Numbered from the stretch's first letter, positions 1 through 6,707 are shown. The stretch is 7,835 bases of DNA from an uncultured Capnocytophaga sp. (GCA_915070235.1 CAJZFM010000094.1:1-7835); one strand, 5' to 3'. Notes: generated by a model not told the origin, from the letters alone. Numbers and translations: made by a program.

Positions 1-64
1 GTAGGGGGAGGTTTTAAATATCAATAAGTTACAGAACTTGCTAAACTTAAATTTAGGAACTTTG

Positions 65-72
65 CAAAGATA
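65..72 (-). promoter_or_regulatory. Candidate -7 element of a divergent promoter reading out of the left edge
   Basis: On the minus strand this reads TATCTTTG, a full match to the Bacteroidota TAnnTTTG -7 consensus, followed by CAAAG. It sits inside a 10-bp perfect palindrome (CTTTGCAAAG, 60-69). No TTTG -33 box is seen at the usual 19-21 nt spacing. If used, transcription would start near 58 and leave the window leftward. There is no ATG on the minus strand in 1-60, so any gene start lies outside the window. The leader would contain two small dyads (AAGTT/AACTT at 26-39 and CTAAA/TTTAG at 41-56). Confidence 0.4.
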
Positions 73-174
73 AAAAAAACATTTCAGTTAGAACCTTTTT
101 TTAGCAATATTTTGAAGCGTACAAAAATAAATCATAATTTCCCAACAGAAAGCACTTATTTGTAAATAATGTCG

Positions 175-182
175 TATTTTTG
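175..182 (+). promoter_or_regulatory. Candidate -7 promoter element for the PBP1A gene
   Basis: TATTTTTG matches the Bacteroidota TAnnTTTG -7 consensus and lies 31 bases before the ATG at 214, giving a predicted short leader of roughly 25 nt. A TTTG at 159-162 is too close to be a standard -33 element, so the match rests on the -7 box alone. The DNA before the ATG is A-rich with no clear Shine-Dalgarno sequence, which is normal for this phylum. Confidence 0.45.
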
Positions 183-213
183 TCCCCAAAAAAGTAAATA
201 CTAAATAGAGCAT

Positions 214-2550
214 ATGGGAACGAAAAAGACAACCTCTCAAGGTTTTACACGAAAAAGACTACTAAAATATTTTTGGGGTACCTTCCTATTGGGTATCTTA
301 TCCATCGTTTTTCTTTTTCTCTTGGCCGACTGGGGCGTATTTGGCGAAATGCCCGACTTCAAGCGCTTGGAGAACCCTGAAACAAACCTTGCCTCAAGTA
401 TCTATTCTGCTGATGATGAGCTTTTGGGGAAATTCTATTTCAATGATAACCGTACTCCTGTTACCTACAAAGACCTACCTGAACACTTGGTCAATGCACT
501 GATTGCCACCGAAGATGAGCGTTTTGAGAAGCATTCGGGTATAGACATGCGCGGAACTCTGCGTGCTATTGTGTTCTTAGGCCGACGTGGGGGGGCTTCT
601 ACTATTACCCAACAGCTGGCCAAGCTCCTCTTCCACCGTGAAGGATCTAAGAAAACAGGCGAACGCTATTTGCAAAAGATCAAGGAATGGATCATCGCCA
701 TTCGCTTGGAAAGACAATATACCAAAAAGGAAATCCTTACCATGTATTTTAACGAATATGACTTTAATAATAATGCCGATGGGATCCGTTCGGCCTCACG
801 TATCTATTTTGGAAAGGAACCTAAAGACCTCAAGATAGAAGAAGGGGCCGTACTGGTGGGTATGTTCAAGAACTCTTCGCTCTATAACCCTCGTCGCAAT
901 CCTGAAGGAGTTACCAATCGTAGGAATGTGGTATTGGCACAAATGGAGAAAAACCACTATATCACTACCAAGGAAAAAGACTCCTTGCAGAAACTTCCTT
1001 TGCGCCTGAACTTCAACCCTGAAGGACACAATGAGGGCATTGCTACCTATTTCCGCGAACATTTGCGCAACTTTATGAAGGAATGGATCAAGGACAACCC
1101 AAAACCCGATGGATCTAAATATGATATCTATTCCGATGGACTGAGGATATACACCACTATTGACTCTCGTATGCAGGCAGCCGCTGAAGAAGCCGTACAA
1201 AAGCATATGAAAAACCTCCAAAAGGCCTTTGCCGAAGAGAATAACCTGAAAAAGAATAAGACATTTCCTTTTGTAAAACTCTCCAAGGAGGAAATTGATC
1301 GCCTTATGGAACGTGCCATGAAGAACTCCGAGCGCTGGGCACAGATGAAGGCCGCAGGTATCTCGGACAAGGATATACGTGCTTCTTTCTATAAAGAGAC
1401 CCCTATGCAGGTATTCTCTTGGCATGGCACTATAGATACAGTGATGACCCCTTACGACTCTATCCGCTACTATAAGAGCTTTTTGCGTACAGCCATTGTC
1501 TCCATGGAACCACAGACAGGACATATCAAGGCTTGGGTAGGAGGTATTGACTATAACAATTTCAAATACGACCAAGTATACCAAGGTGCCCGCCAAGTAG
1601 GTTCTGCCTTTAAGCCTTATGTATATGCTACTGCTATTGATCAAAAACACTATACGCCTTGTACCCAAATCCCTGATACAAAGACTTGTATAGAGGCTGG
1701 CAAATGGGGTAATGCCAAGGAATGGTGTCCTCGTAATACCAATGGTAGCTTCAGTGGGAAGATGCTCACGCTCAAGTCGGCTTTGGCCAACTCTATCAAC
1801 TCTGTTACGGCTAAGCTCATGGACGAAGTAGGGCCTGCTACTGTGATTGACCTTATTAAGAAGTTGGGTATCAATACCAAGGATATCCCATCGCTTCCCT
1901 CTATCTGCTTGGGGTCTGCCGATATTACCTTACTGGAAATGGTAGGGGCTTATGGGGCTTTTGCCAATGAAGGAAATTACCTCCAGCCTACTTTTATCAC
2001 CCGTATAGAGGACAAAAACGGGCATATCATCTACCAACATACCGCAGAAGCGAGAAATGCCATCTCCCCAGAGAATGCTTATACTGTAATCAAACTTATG
2101 GAAGGGGTTACCCAATCAGGTTCAGGGGCGCGCCTACGTACCAAGGGTGCCGATAGTTATGATAGTATGTATAAGAATGTTATTACAGGTTATCCTTATG
2201 CCTTTAGAAACCCCATAGCAGGGAAGACAGGTACTACACAGAACCAATCCGATGGGTGGTTTATGGGAATGGTACCCAACCTTGTTACTGGAGTGTGGGT
2301 AGGTGGTGAAGACCGTTCTGTCCATTTCAAGGGTATCCGCTATGGGCAAGGAGCTACTATGGCACTACCTATCTGGGGATATTATATGAAAAAACTTTAT
2401 GAGAATAAGGACTTAGCCGTATCAAAAGATGCCTTCCCTGTTCCTAAGAACGATGATGGATCTATTAGCTTCAGTGGTAGTGACTTTGATTGCAAAGGAA
2501 ACGACCCTGTAGAGGCTGTAGGTGAAGACTCTGAAGGCATAGATTTCTAA
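214..2550 (+). CDS. mrcA: Class A penicillin-binding protein (PBP1A type), bifunctional transglycosylase/transpeptidase
   Basis: This protein (778 aa) polymerizes lipid II into glycan strands and cross-links the stem peptides, acting on the outer face of the cytoplasmic membrane. A short basic N-terminus (about residues 1-18) is followed by one membrane anchor (about 19-40). The GT51 transglycosylase domain (about 60-250) shows the ATEDERFEKHSGID motif with catalytic Glu100, STITQQLAK at 129-137, and an RLERQYTKKEIL motif at 164-174. After a linker of roughly 120 residues (about 310-425) comes the transpeptidase domain with the SxxK motif S464-A-F-K467 (nucleophile Ser464), the SxN motif S527-I-N529 and the KTG motif K671-T-G673. 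All catalytic motifs are intact and the length is normal for the family. The ATG at 214 precedes the charged N-terminus and the anchor, and a -7 element lies just upstream. The gene is transcribed alone and converges on the oxidoreductase gene. The stop codon TAA falls in a heptamer repeat unit. The symbol follows the family name; ponA would be an equally valid label. Confidence 0.96.
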   Translation: MGTKKTTSQGFTRKRLLKYFWGTFLLGILSIVFLFLLADWGVFGEMPDFKRLENPETNLASSIYSADDELLGKFYFNDNRTPVTYKDLPEHLVNALIATEDERFEKHSGIDMRGTLRAIVFLGRRGGASTITQQLAKLLFHREGSKKTGERYLQKIKEWIIAIRLERQYTKKEILTMYFNEYDFNNNADGIRSASRIYFGKEPKDLKIEEGAVLVGMFKNSSLYNPRRNPEGVTNRRNVVLAQMEKNHYITTKEKDSLQKLPLRLNFNPEGHNEGIATYFREHLRNFMKEWIKDNPKPDGSKYDIYSDGLRIYTTIDSRMQAAAEEAVQKHMKNLQKAFAEENNLKKNKTFPFVKLSKEEIDRLMERAMKNSERWAQMKAAGISDKDIRASFYKETPMQVFSWHGTIDTVMTPYDSIRYYKSFLRTAIVSMEPQTGHIKAWVGGIDYNNFKYDQVYQGARQVGSAFKPYVYATAIDQKHYTPCTQIPDTKTCIEAGKWGNAKEWCPRNTNGSFSGKMLTLKSALANSINSVTAKLMDEVGPATVIDLIKKLGINTKDIPSLPSICLGSADITLLEMVGAYGAFANEGNYLQPTFITRIEDKNGHIIYQHTAEARNAISPENAYTVIKLMEGVTQSGSGARLRTKGADSYDSMYKNVITGYPYAFRNPIAGKTGTTQNQSDGWFMGMVPNLVTGVWVGGEDRSVHFKGIRYGQGATMALPIWGYYMKKLYENKDLAVSKDAFPVPKNDDGSISFSGSDFDCKGNDPVEAVGEDSEGIDF

Positions 2551-2582
2551 TCCCTAAAACCTAATCCCCTAATCCCTGAAAC
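2547..2582. repeat. Heptanucleotide tandem repeat between convergent genes
   Basis: The sequence can be read as 7-base units CTAATCC, CTAAAAC, CTAATCC, then one extra C, then CTAATCC and CTGAAAC. The tract bridges the 18-base gap between the two convergent genes and extends a few bases into both. The PBP1A stop (TAA, 2548-2550) lies in the first unit and the stop of the opposite gene (TAG on the minus strand, 2569-2571) lies in the fourth. No stem-loop terminator is visible in the gap. Confidence 0.7.
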
Positions 2583-4065
2583 TTACCAACCCTTTCACCT
2601 CTCCACCGAGCATGGACATAGCCGTCAGTACCGCACCTATGGTAACTCCTACCAGTCCGTGCATATTGACCGATTGGCCTGTAAGGTAGAGGTTGGGGAT
2701 ATGGGTCTGTGGCATAATATGTGTATGGGCGATTTTATGAATATTCTTTTCATAGCCATAGATCGCCCCTGTGGGGCTACCTATATAGTCGCGATAAGTT
2801 AAGGGCGTAGAGGTATAAGCGTGGGCAATGGCTCCTTCCAATTGGGGATATCGCTGATAGACTGCACTAAGGAGTTGGGCGGCTTTCTCTCTCTTAAAGG
2901 CTTCATAGGCCGCTCCCCTACTTTCTGGCTCGGCTATGGTATTAAAGGTATGTTCCCATGCACGTACCTGCTCATAACTCATATAGGTAAGTAGTGTCAT
3001 ATTGTCCGAATAACTGCCACCGTCCTTAGGAGGTGCCATAGAAAGCATATAGGACGAAGGAAAGACAACTGAATGGGGAGCTTCCCATACTTGTTGGGTG
3101 TCCCTAAACCAATAGACATTGTAGGGTAAATAAGGAAAAGTGTGGGGCTTGAGCACCAAGTGTAAGGAGAAAACCCCTGAAACAGGCTTAAGTTGCTCTA
3201 TACGCTTGTAGTACGAAGGCTTAAAGTGCGTACGCCCTGCTACGGACAATAACTGCTGTATATCTATATCCGAAACAAATTCTTTAGCTATATACTTCTT
3301 ATGCTGGGAGGTAATCACTGAGTAAATTTTTCCCTCTCTGTATTCAAAGGCAAGCGCCTCGTTTTCAGCAAACAGAGAGACACCAAGAGCGCGTAATTGT
3401 TTTAAGAGCAACTGGGTAATTTGGGAGCCTCCGCGCCTGAATCGCCATGCACTCTCCATATAGGAATTAACCGACAAGGCATGTACATAGAGAGGGGTAT
3501 GCTCCCCAGTGCCTGCATAAAGAAAGTTGTTCCCCAGCAGCACCGCTTGCAGTCGCTTGTCTGAGGTTAGCTCGCGAAGAAAGTCCATTAAGGAAAGACT
3601 GAGTAAAGCCTCATCATAGCTTCCTTCCATACGAAAACGATAGAGGGGAAAGCGGTCGCATACTTCTTGTATTTTGGAGACATAGCGCTCCAAAGCGACT
3701 TTTTCTTTTGGGAAATAGGGTAATAACTGAGCGACAAAATTGTCATACCCCTGTGCGTGAGGATAGCAGGTAGGCTCATGAGCAAAGTAAATATGATCAT
3801 AACCGTCCTTGGGCATAGCCTCCAAATCCAATGCTGAAGTAATACCTGCGTAAGAGAAATAATTGTGAAGTGTTTGCCCCTCACTGAGGCTACCTACATA
3901 ATGTACTCCTGTATCAAAGAGAACTTCATCACGGAGAAAAGATTGTAAGTTACCGCCAAATTGTTTGTTTTTCTCAATAATGGCAACTTTTCTTCCTTCT
4001 TTAGCCAAAATGAGGGCTGTCATAAGCCCTCCTAGGCCACTTCCTATGATGATAGTATCATACAT
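2569..4065 (-). CDS. FAD-dependent oxidoreductase, phytoene desaturase / CrtISO / retinol saturase-like superfamily
   Basis: This 498-aa flavoprotein belongs to the NAD(P)/FAD-dependent amine-oxidase-like superfamily that includes phytoene desaturases, carotenoid isomerases and all-trans-retinol 13,14-reductase; the exact substrate cannot be read from the sequence. The N-terminus has a Rossmann dinucleotide-binding motif (GSGLGGL, residues 8-14) after a hydrophobic beta strand (TIIIG), an acidic residue ending the second strand (E31) and the following FGGN (36-39). FDTGVHY at 50-56 fits the conserved segment after the FAD motif. The C-terminus carries the typical second FAD-contact region NLYLTGQ (458-464) followed by HGLVGVTIGA (469-478). 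The protein has no signal peptide or obvious membrane segment and is probably cytoplasmic or peripheral. It lies 88 bases downstream of the GntR-type regulator on the same strand and may be its target. No carotenoid, flexirubin or retinoid gene is adjacent in the window, so a pigment role is only a possibility. The ATG at 4065 gives the complete FAD motif right at the N-terminus. Confidence 0.9.
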   Translation of the reverse strand: MYDTIIIGSGLGGLMTALILAKEGRKVAIIEKNKQFGGNLQSFLRDEVLFDTGVHYVGSLSEGQTLHNYFSYAGITSALDLEAMPKDGYDHIYFAHEPTCYPHAQGYDNFVAQLLPYFPKEKVALERYVSKIQEVCDRFPLYRFRMEGSYDEALLSLSLMDFLRELTSDKRLQAVLLGNNFLYAGTGEHTPLYVHALSVNSYMESAWRFRRGGSQITQLLLKQLRALGVSLFAENEALAFEYREGKIYSVITSQHKKYIAKEFVSDIDIQQLLSVAGRTHFKPSYYKRIEQLKPVSGVFSLHLVLKPHTFPYLPYNVYWFRDTQQVWEAPHSVVFPSSYMLSMAPPKDGGSYSDNMTLLTYMSYEQVRAWEHTFNTIAEPESRGAAYEAFKREKAAQLLSAVYQRYPQLEGAIAHAYTSTPLTYRDYIGSPTGAIYGYEKNIHKIAHTHIMPQTHIPNLYLTGQSVNMHGLVGVTIGAVLTAMSMLGGEVKGLVSFRD

Positions 4066-4073
4066 AAATTAAT

Positions 4074-4157
4074 GACAAGTGAGTAGTGACAAGTAACAAG
4101 TGACAAGTGGCTAATGACAATAGTATTAATCATTAATCATTAGTCATTAATCATTAA
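4074..4157. repeat. Twelve-unit heptanucleotide-period repeat filling the regulator-oxidoreductase gap
   Basis: Read in 7-base register from 4074, the units are GACAAGT, GAGTAGT, GACAAGT, AACAAGT, GACAAGT, GGCTAAT, GACAATA, GTATTAA, TCATTAA, TCATTAG, TCATTAA and TCATTAA. The first half is built on GACAAGT and the second half on TCATTAA, yet both share one uninterrupted period of 7. The tract occupies nearly the whole 88-base intergenic gap. The stop codon of the regulator gene (4154-4156, minus strand TAA) is inside the last unit. There are no spacers, so this is not a CRISPR array. Confidence 0.8.
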
Positions 4158-4876
4158 TAACTGATTCCTAATACTTTGATATAGTGAGCATTCAGGTGTT
4201 CGCGCATGAGTTCTCTAAATGAAGCAGGGGTACCATGCTTGAGTTCTTCCAAGAGATCGCGGTGGCTGATCTGTTTGCTTCCTTCAGGGAGTATATAAGC
4301 CGTTTGATAACGATTCAAGTCATGTACATATTGGAAAATAGGCATAAAGACATCTTGGAACTTCTTAAGGATATCATTGCCTGCCATTTCATAGAGCTTA
4401 CCATGGAACTTTTTTTCCTCTTCCAAATAGAAATTAAAGCTATCACAACGTTGTTCTTCAGAGTTTCGTACGATTTCCTCGAGTTCCCTAAGCTGTTTTT
4501 GGGTTTTACGAGTAAAGACAAAATCGGCCATACCCACTTCCAGCATCAGTCTTAGTTCAAAAAGATTGGAGAGCATCTTGATATCCACCAGTGCAGGGTC
4601 AAGCATTTTTTCAAAGTTATGCACCAAATCAGGTTCCAAAATCACCATACCCCTATGCTTGCGGGACTCTATCAGTCCCAAGGTTCTCAGGCGCAACATA
4701 GCCTCGCGAATAGCTGTTCTACTTACCCCAAGAGTCTCGGCAAATTCTAATTCCTTAGGGAGTGAATCCCCTGCTCTAAGTGCATTATCCTTGATATAAT
4801 CTATAATGTGTTTCTCCACCTTATCCACCAAGGAAGCATTCTCTGTATCAGTTGTTTTTCCCTTTAATGACTTCAT
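4154..4876 (-). CDS. GntR-family transcriptional regulator, FadR subfamily with FCD domain
   Basis: This 240-aa DNA-binding regulator has an N-terminal winged helix-turn-helix (about residues 14-80), with the recognition region FAETLGVSRTAIREAMLRLR (45-64) and the wing around HRGMVI (74-79). A C-terminal all-helical FCD ligand-binding domain follows (about 104-232). In FCD proteins a metal is commonly held by one Asp and three His. Here the matching positions appear to be E154 (Glu in place of the usual Asp), H158 in KKFH, H205 in ISHRDLL and H227 in REHL, so metal-assisted binding of a small carboxylate-like effector is plausible but not shown. Length is normal for the family. The gene is divergent from htrA and lies upstream of the oxidoreductase gene on the same strand, suggesting co-transcription and local control. 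The ATG at 4876 is preceded by a -7 element and a candidate operator. The effector is unknown. Confidence 0.92.
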   Translation of the reverse strand: MKSLKGKTTDTENASLVDKVEKHIIDYIKDNALRAGDSLPKELEFAETLGVSRTAIREAMLRLRTLGLIESRKHRGMVILEPDLVHNFEKMLDPALVDIKMLSNLFELRLMLEVGMADFVFTRKTQKQLRELEEIVRNSEEQRCDSFNFYLEEEKKFHGKLYEMAGNDILKKFQDVFMPIFQYVHDLNRYQTAYILPEGSKQISHRDLLEELKHGTPASFRELMREHLNAHYIKVLGISY

Positions 4877-4903
4877 AAGACATACATTTAACTCACATAA
4901 TAT

Positions 4904-4916
4904 ATTTGGTACAAAT
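4904..4916. promoter_or_regulatory. Candidate operator (inverted repeat) at the regulator promoter
   Basis: ATTTG-GTA-CAAAT is a perfect 5-bp inverted repeat whose core TGGTACAA resembles the TnGT/ACnA half-sites recognized by FadR-type GntR proteins. It overlaps the -7 element and the expected start point of the regulator's own transcript, the position expected for autorepression. The arms are short, so chance occurrence in AT-rich DNA is possible. Confidence 0.35.
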
Positions 4917-4919
4917 TTA
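4912..4919 (-). promoter_or_regulatory. Candidate -7 promoter element for the GntR regulator gene
   Basis: The minus strand reads TAAATTTG, matching TAnnTTTG, 35 bases upstream of the ATG at 4876. This predicts a leader of roughly 30 nt. No -33 TTTG is seen at standard spacing. The downstream oxidoreductase gene has no equally good promoter of its own in the repeat-filled gap, so this promoter may serve both genes. Confidence 0.45.
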
Positions 4920-5057
4920 CTATTTTTTCTATGAATAAAAAAATTTTTTTCTATTCTTATTTTCTATCTCCTTTTTGACAAAATCTATCTGCAAGAAAAT
5001 CAATTAGATAATTAGAAACTTCATTAATTAAAAGTTAAATTTCTGATTTTAATCTTT

Positions 5058-5074
5058 TTGGCACTGTTTTTGAG
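5058..5074 (+). promoter_or_regulatory. Candidate sigma-54 (RpoN) -24/-12 promoter for htrA
   Basis: TTGGCAC at 5058-5064 matches the -24 half of the sigma-54 consensus (YTGGCACGRNNNTTGCW), and TTG at 5070-5072 matches the -12 half at the correct spacing (GG, 10 bases, then GA instead of GC). The only important mismatch is A for C in the -12 dinucleotide. Transcription would begin near 5085, about 54 bases before the ATG at 5139. I see no good TAnnTTTG element in this gap for htrA. An activator site would be expected upstream; AACTT/AAGTT arms at 5017-5036 are one weak candidate. Confidence 0.45.
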
Positions 5075-5138
5075 AATGACTATTCGCAAGTTTAGAGTTA
5101 AAAGAATAGATATTATTAATTATTTTAAGATTTTGAAT

Positions 5139-6563
5139 ATGAAAAAACATTTTTCATCCGTATTCTCTGCTATTTTAGGCGGTGCTATTGCCTTAGGTGG
5201 CTATCATTTTATTATTAAAGAGAAAGAAGACAACTCCCTATCTTTCTCTTCCCAAAAGGTGGATAGCACAGGAGCTATTCATACCAATTTCCAACAAGTG
5301 GCTAATTTCAATTTTGATGAAAATAGCTTTATCAACGCCTCCAACAAGACTGTCAATAGTGTAGTCCATGTGAAAAACATGACTGTTGCTCCTGAGGTTA
5401 CCTCTATCTTTGACCTCTTCAGTGGGAATGCTCCTCAACGCAGTGGCAAGGAACGTTTGGCTGGTACAGGTTCTGGGGTAATCATCTCTCCTGACGGCTA
5501 TATTGTTACCAACAATCACGTAATCAATGGGGCGTCTTCGGTTCAGGTAACCCTAAATAACAACAAAACCTATAAGGCAGAAATTATCGGTTCAGATAGT
5601 AGCTCAGATATTGCGCTATTGAAAATCAAAACAGAAGAAAAACTACCTTACCTTACTTTTGCTGATTCTGATAATACCAAAATAGGTGAATGGGTCTTGG
5701 CCGTAGGGAATCCTTTCAACCTTACCTCTACTGTAACGGCAGGGATCATTAGTGCCAAAGCGAGAAACTTAGGCAACCAGTACAACGGAAAAATAGAGTC
5801 CTATATACAAACTGATGCTGCTGTTAATTCAGGAAATAGTGGGGGCGCTTTGGTCAATCTCAACGGAGACCTCATAGGAATCAATACCGCTATTGCCTCT
5901 CCTAACACTGGTACTTTCGTAGGTTATTCCTTCGCTGTTCCTAGCAATATCGCAAAGAAGATTGTAGAAGACCTTATAGAATATGGCAATGTACAACGTG
6001 GTATCTTAGGTGTAGCGGGTACTGAACTCAACTCCGAAACCGCTGAAAAGCTCCATATCAAACAAACTGAAGGATTCTATATAGATAGTATAGAAGAGGA
6101 TTCTGGCGCTGAAAGGGCTGGACTTAAGAAAGGTGACATCATTACACAAATGGACAATATCAAAATACGTACTTTCTCCGACCTCAGTGGCCATATCAAT
6201 ACCAAAAGACCTAATGATAATGTGAATGTGGTTATACTAAGGGACGGTAAAGAAAAAGAAATTAATGTAAAACTCCAAAAGAATGATTCCTATGTAGCCG
6301 ATGACTTAGGAATTATGGTAAAAAATCTATCAGACAAAGATAAAAAAGCGTTCAATATAAAGAGTGGAGTAAAAATCACTAAAACAAGTCCGCTATTTAT
6401 AGAAAATGGTGTAAATTTAGATGGTAAAGTACTCATTTCTATCAATGGAAAAGAAGTGAAAGACGTAGATAGCGTAAAAAATATTCTTGAAAACAACCAA
6501 TCACAACGCAACGCTATTGTGGTTCTTAATAAGAATGGAGAAAAAGAACGCTATTTCCTATAG
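5139..6563 (+). CDS. degP: HtrA/DegP-family periplasmic serine protease (Do-like)
   Basis: This 474-aa trypsin-like endoprotease degrades or refolds damaged envelope proteins. An N-terminal basic stretch and hydrophobic segment (about residues 8-26) act as a signal peptide or membrane anchor; no clear cleavage site is evident. The protease domain (about 65-280) contains the intact catalytic triad: H127 in VTNNHVI, D157 in SSDIALLKI and S234 in SGNSGGAL. A PDZ domain follows (about 285-380, starting RGILGV and including AGLKKGDIITQMD). The last 90 residues (about 385-474) look like a shorter, divergent second PDZ-like domain with DGKVLISINGKEV. Length fits the family. I chose the ATG at 5139 because it places MKKHFSS directly before the hydrophobic segment. 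The open frame extends upstream to a TTG at 5058 and an ATG at 5076, but those would add a non-conserved basic stretch and overlap the candidate -24/-12 promoter. The gene is divergent from the GntR regulator and is followed by a strong terminator. Confidence 0.94.
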   Translation: MKKHFSSVFSAILGGAIALGGYHFIIKEKEDNSLSFSSQKVDSTGAIHTNFQQVANFNFDENSFINASNKTVNSVVHVKNMTVAPEVTSIFDLFSGNAPQRSGKERLAGTGSGVIISPDGYIVTNNHVINGASSVQVTLNNNKTYKAEIIGSDSSSDIALLKIKTEEKLPYLTFADSDNTKIGEWVLAVGNPFNLTSTVTAGIISAKARNLGNQYNGKIESYIQTDAAVNSGNSGGALVNLNGDLIGINTAIASPNTGTFVGYSFAVPSNIAKKIVEDLIEYGNVQRGILGVAGTELNSETAEKLHIKQTEGFYIDSIEEDSGAERAGLKKGDIITQMDNIKIRTFSDLSGHINTKRPNDNVNVVILRDGKEKEINVKLQKNDSYVADDLGIMVKNLSDKDKKAFNIKSGVKITKTSPLFIENGVNLDGKVLISINGKEVKDVDSVKNILENNQSQRNAIVVLNKNGEKERYFL

Positions 6564-6609
6564 ACAATTTCATGTATTCATACCTTAAAGTTTGATTTTT
6601 ATTAGTGCT

Positions 6610-6643
6610 AAAATAGTTTGCCCAAAAGGCAAACTATTTTTTT
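6610..6643 (+). terminator. Intrinsic terminator after htrA
   Basis: A perfect 13-bp stem (6610-6622 pairing with 6628-6640; arm AAAATAGTTTGCC) with a 5-nt loop CAAAA is followed by a run of seven T residues (6637-6643, partly in the stem). It lies 47 bases after the htrA stop codon and should end its transcript, separating htrA from the next plus-strand gene. Confidence 0.9.
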
Positions 6644-6664
6644 ATGTAAAAACTTATTTTACAT
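6644..6664. promoter_or_regulatory. Perfect inverted repeat, candidate operator
   Basis: ATGTAAAA and TTTTACAT form 8-bp perfect arms around a 5-nt spacer ACTTA. It begins directly after the htrA terminator and lies 126-146 bases upstream of the next start codon. It has no T-tract of its own and few G/C pairs, so a protein-binding site is more likely than a second terminator. Confidence 0.45.
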
Positions 6665-6688
6665 ATCAGAGAATACCCTTATCAATTA

Positions 6689-6707
6689 ATTATACTTTTG
6701 GTATAAT
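6689..6707. promoter_or_regulatory. Inverted repeat overlapping a candidate -7 promoter element
   Basis: ATTATAC and GTATAAT form 7-bp perfect arms around TTTTG. The plus strand of the dyad contains TACTTTTG (6693-6700), a match to the TAnnTTTG -7 consensus, so a bound regulator could block the promoter. The start point would fall near 6707, about 80 bases before the ATG at 6790. Confidence 0.4.

Noticed and set aside
796..1668. Long minus-strand open frame (290 codons) inside the PBP1A gene
   Set aside because: It lies entirely opposite a clearly conserved coding region with intact catalytic motifs, and its translation shows no recognizable domain; it is a reading-frame shadow.
2551..2568. 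Bidirectional terminator between the convergent genes
   Set aside because: The 18-base gap holds only the heptamer repeat and cannot form a GC-rich stem with a T-tract on either strand.
4074..4157. Possible CRISPR array
   Set aside because: The repeats are only 7 bases, contiguous and without unique spacers, and no cas gene is present.
5058..5138. Upstream extension of htrA from TTG 5058 or ATG 5076
   Set aside because: The extra 21-27 residues are not a plausible signal sequence, the DNA has the AT-rich character of intergenic sequence, and the TTG coincides with the -24 promoter box. The ATG at 5139 gives a normal N-terminus.
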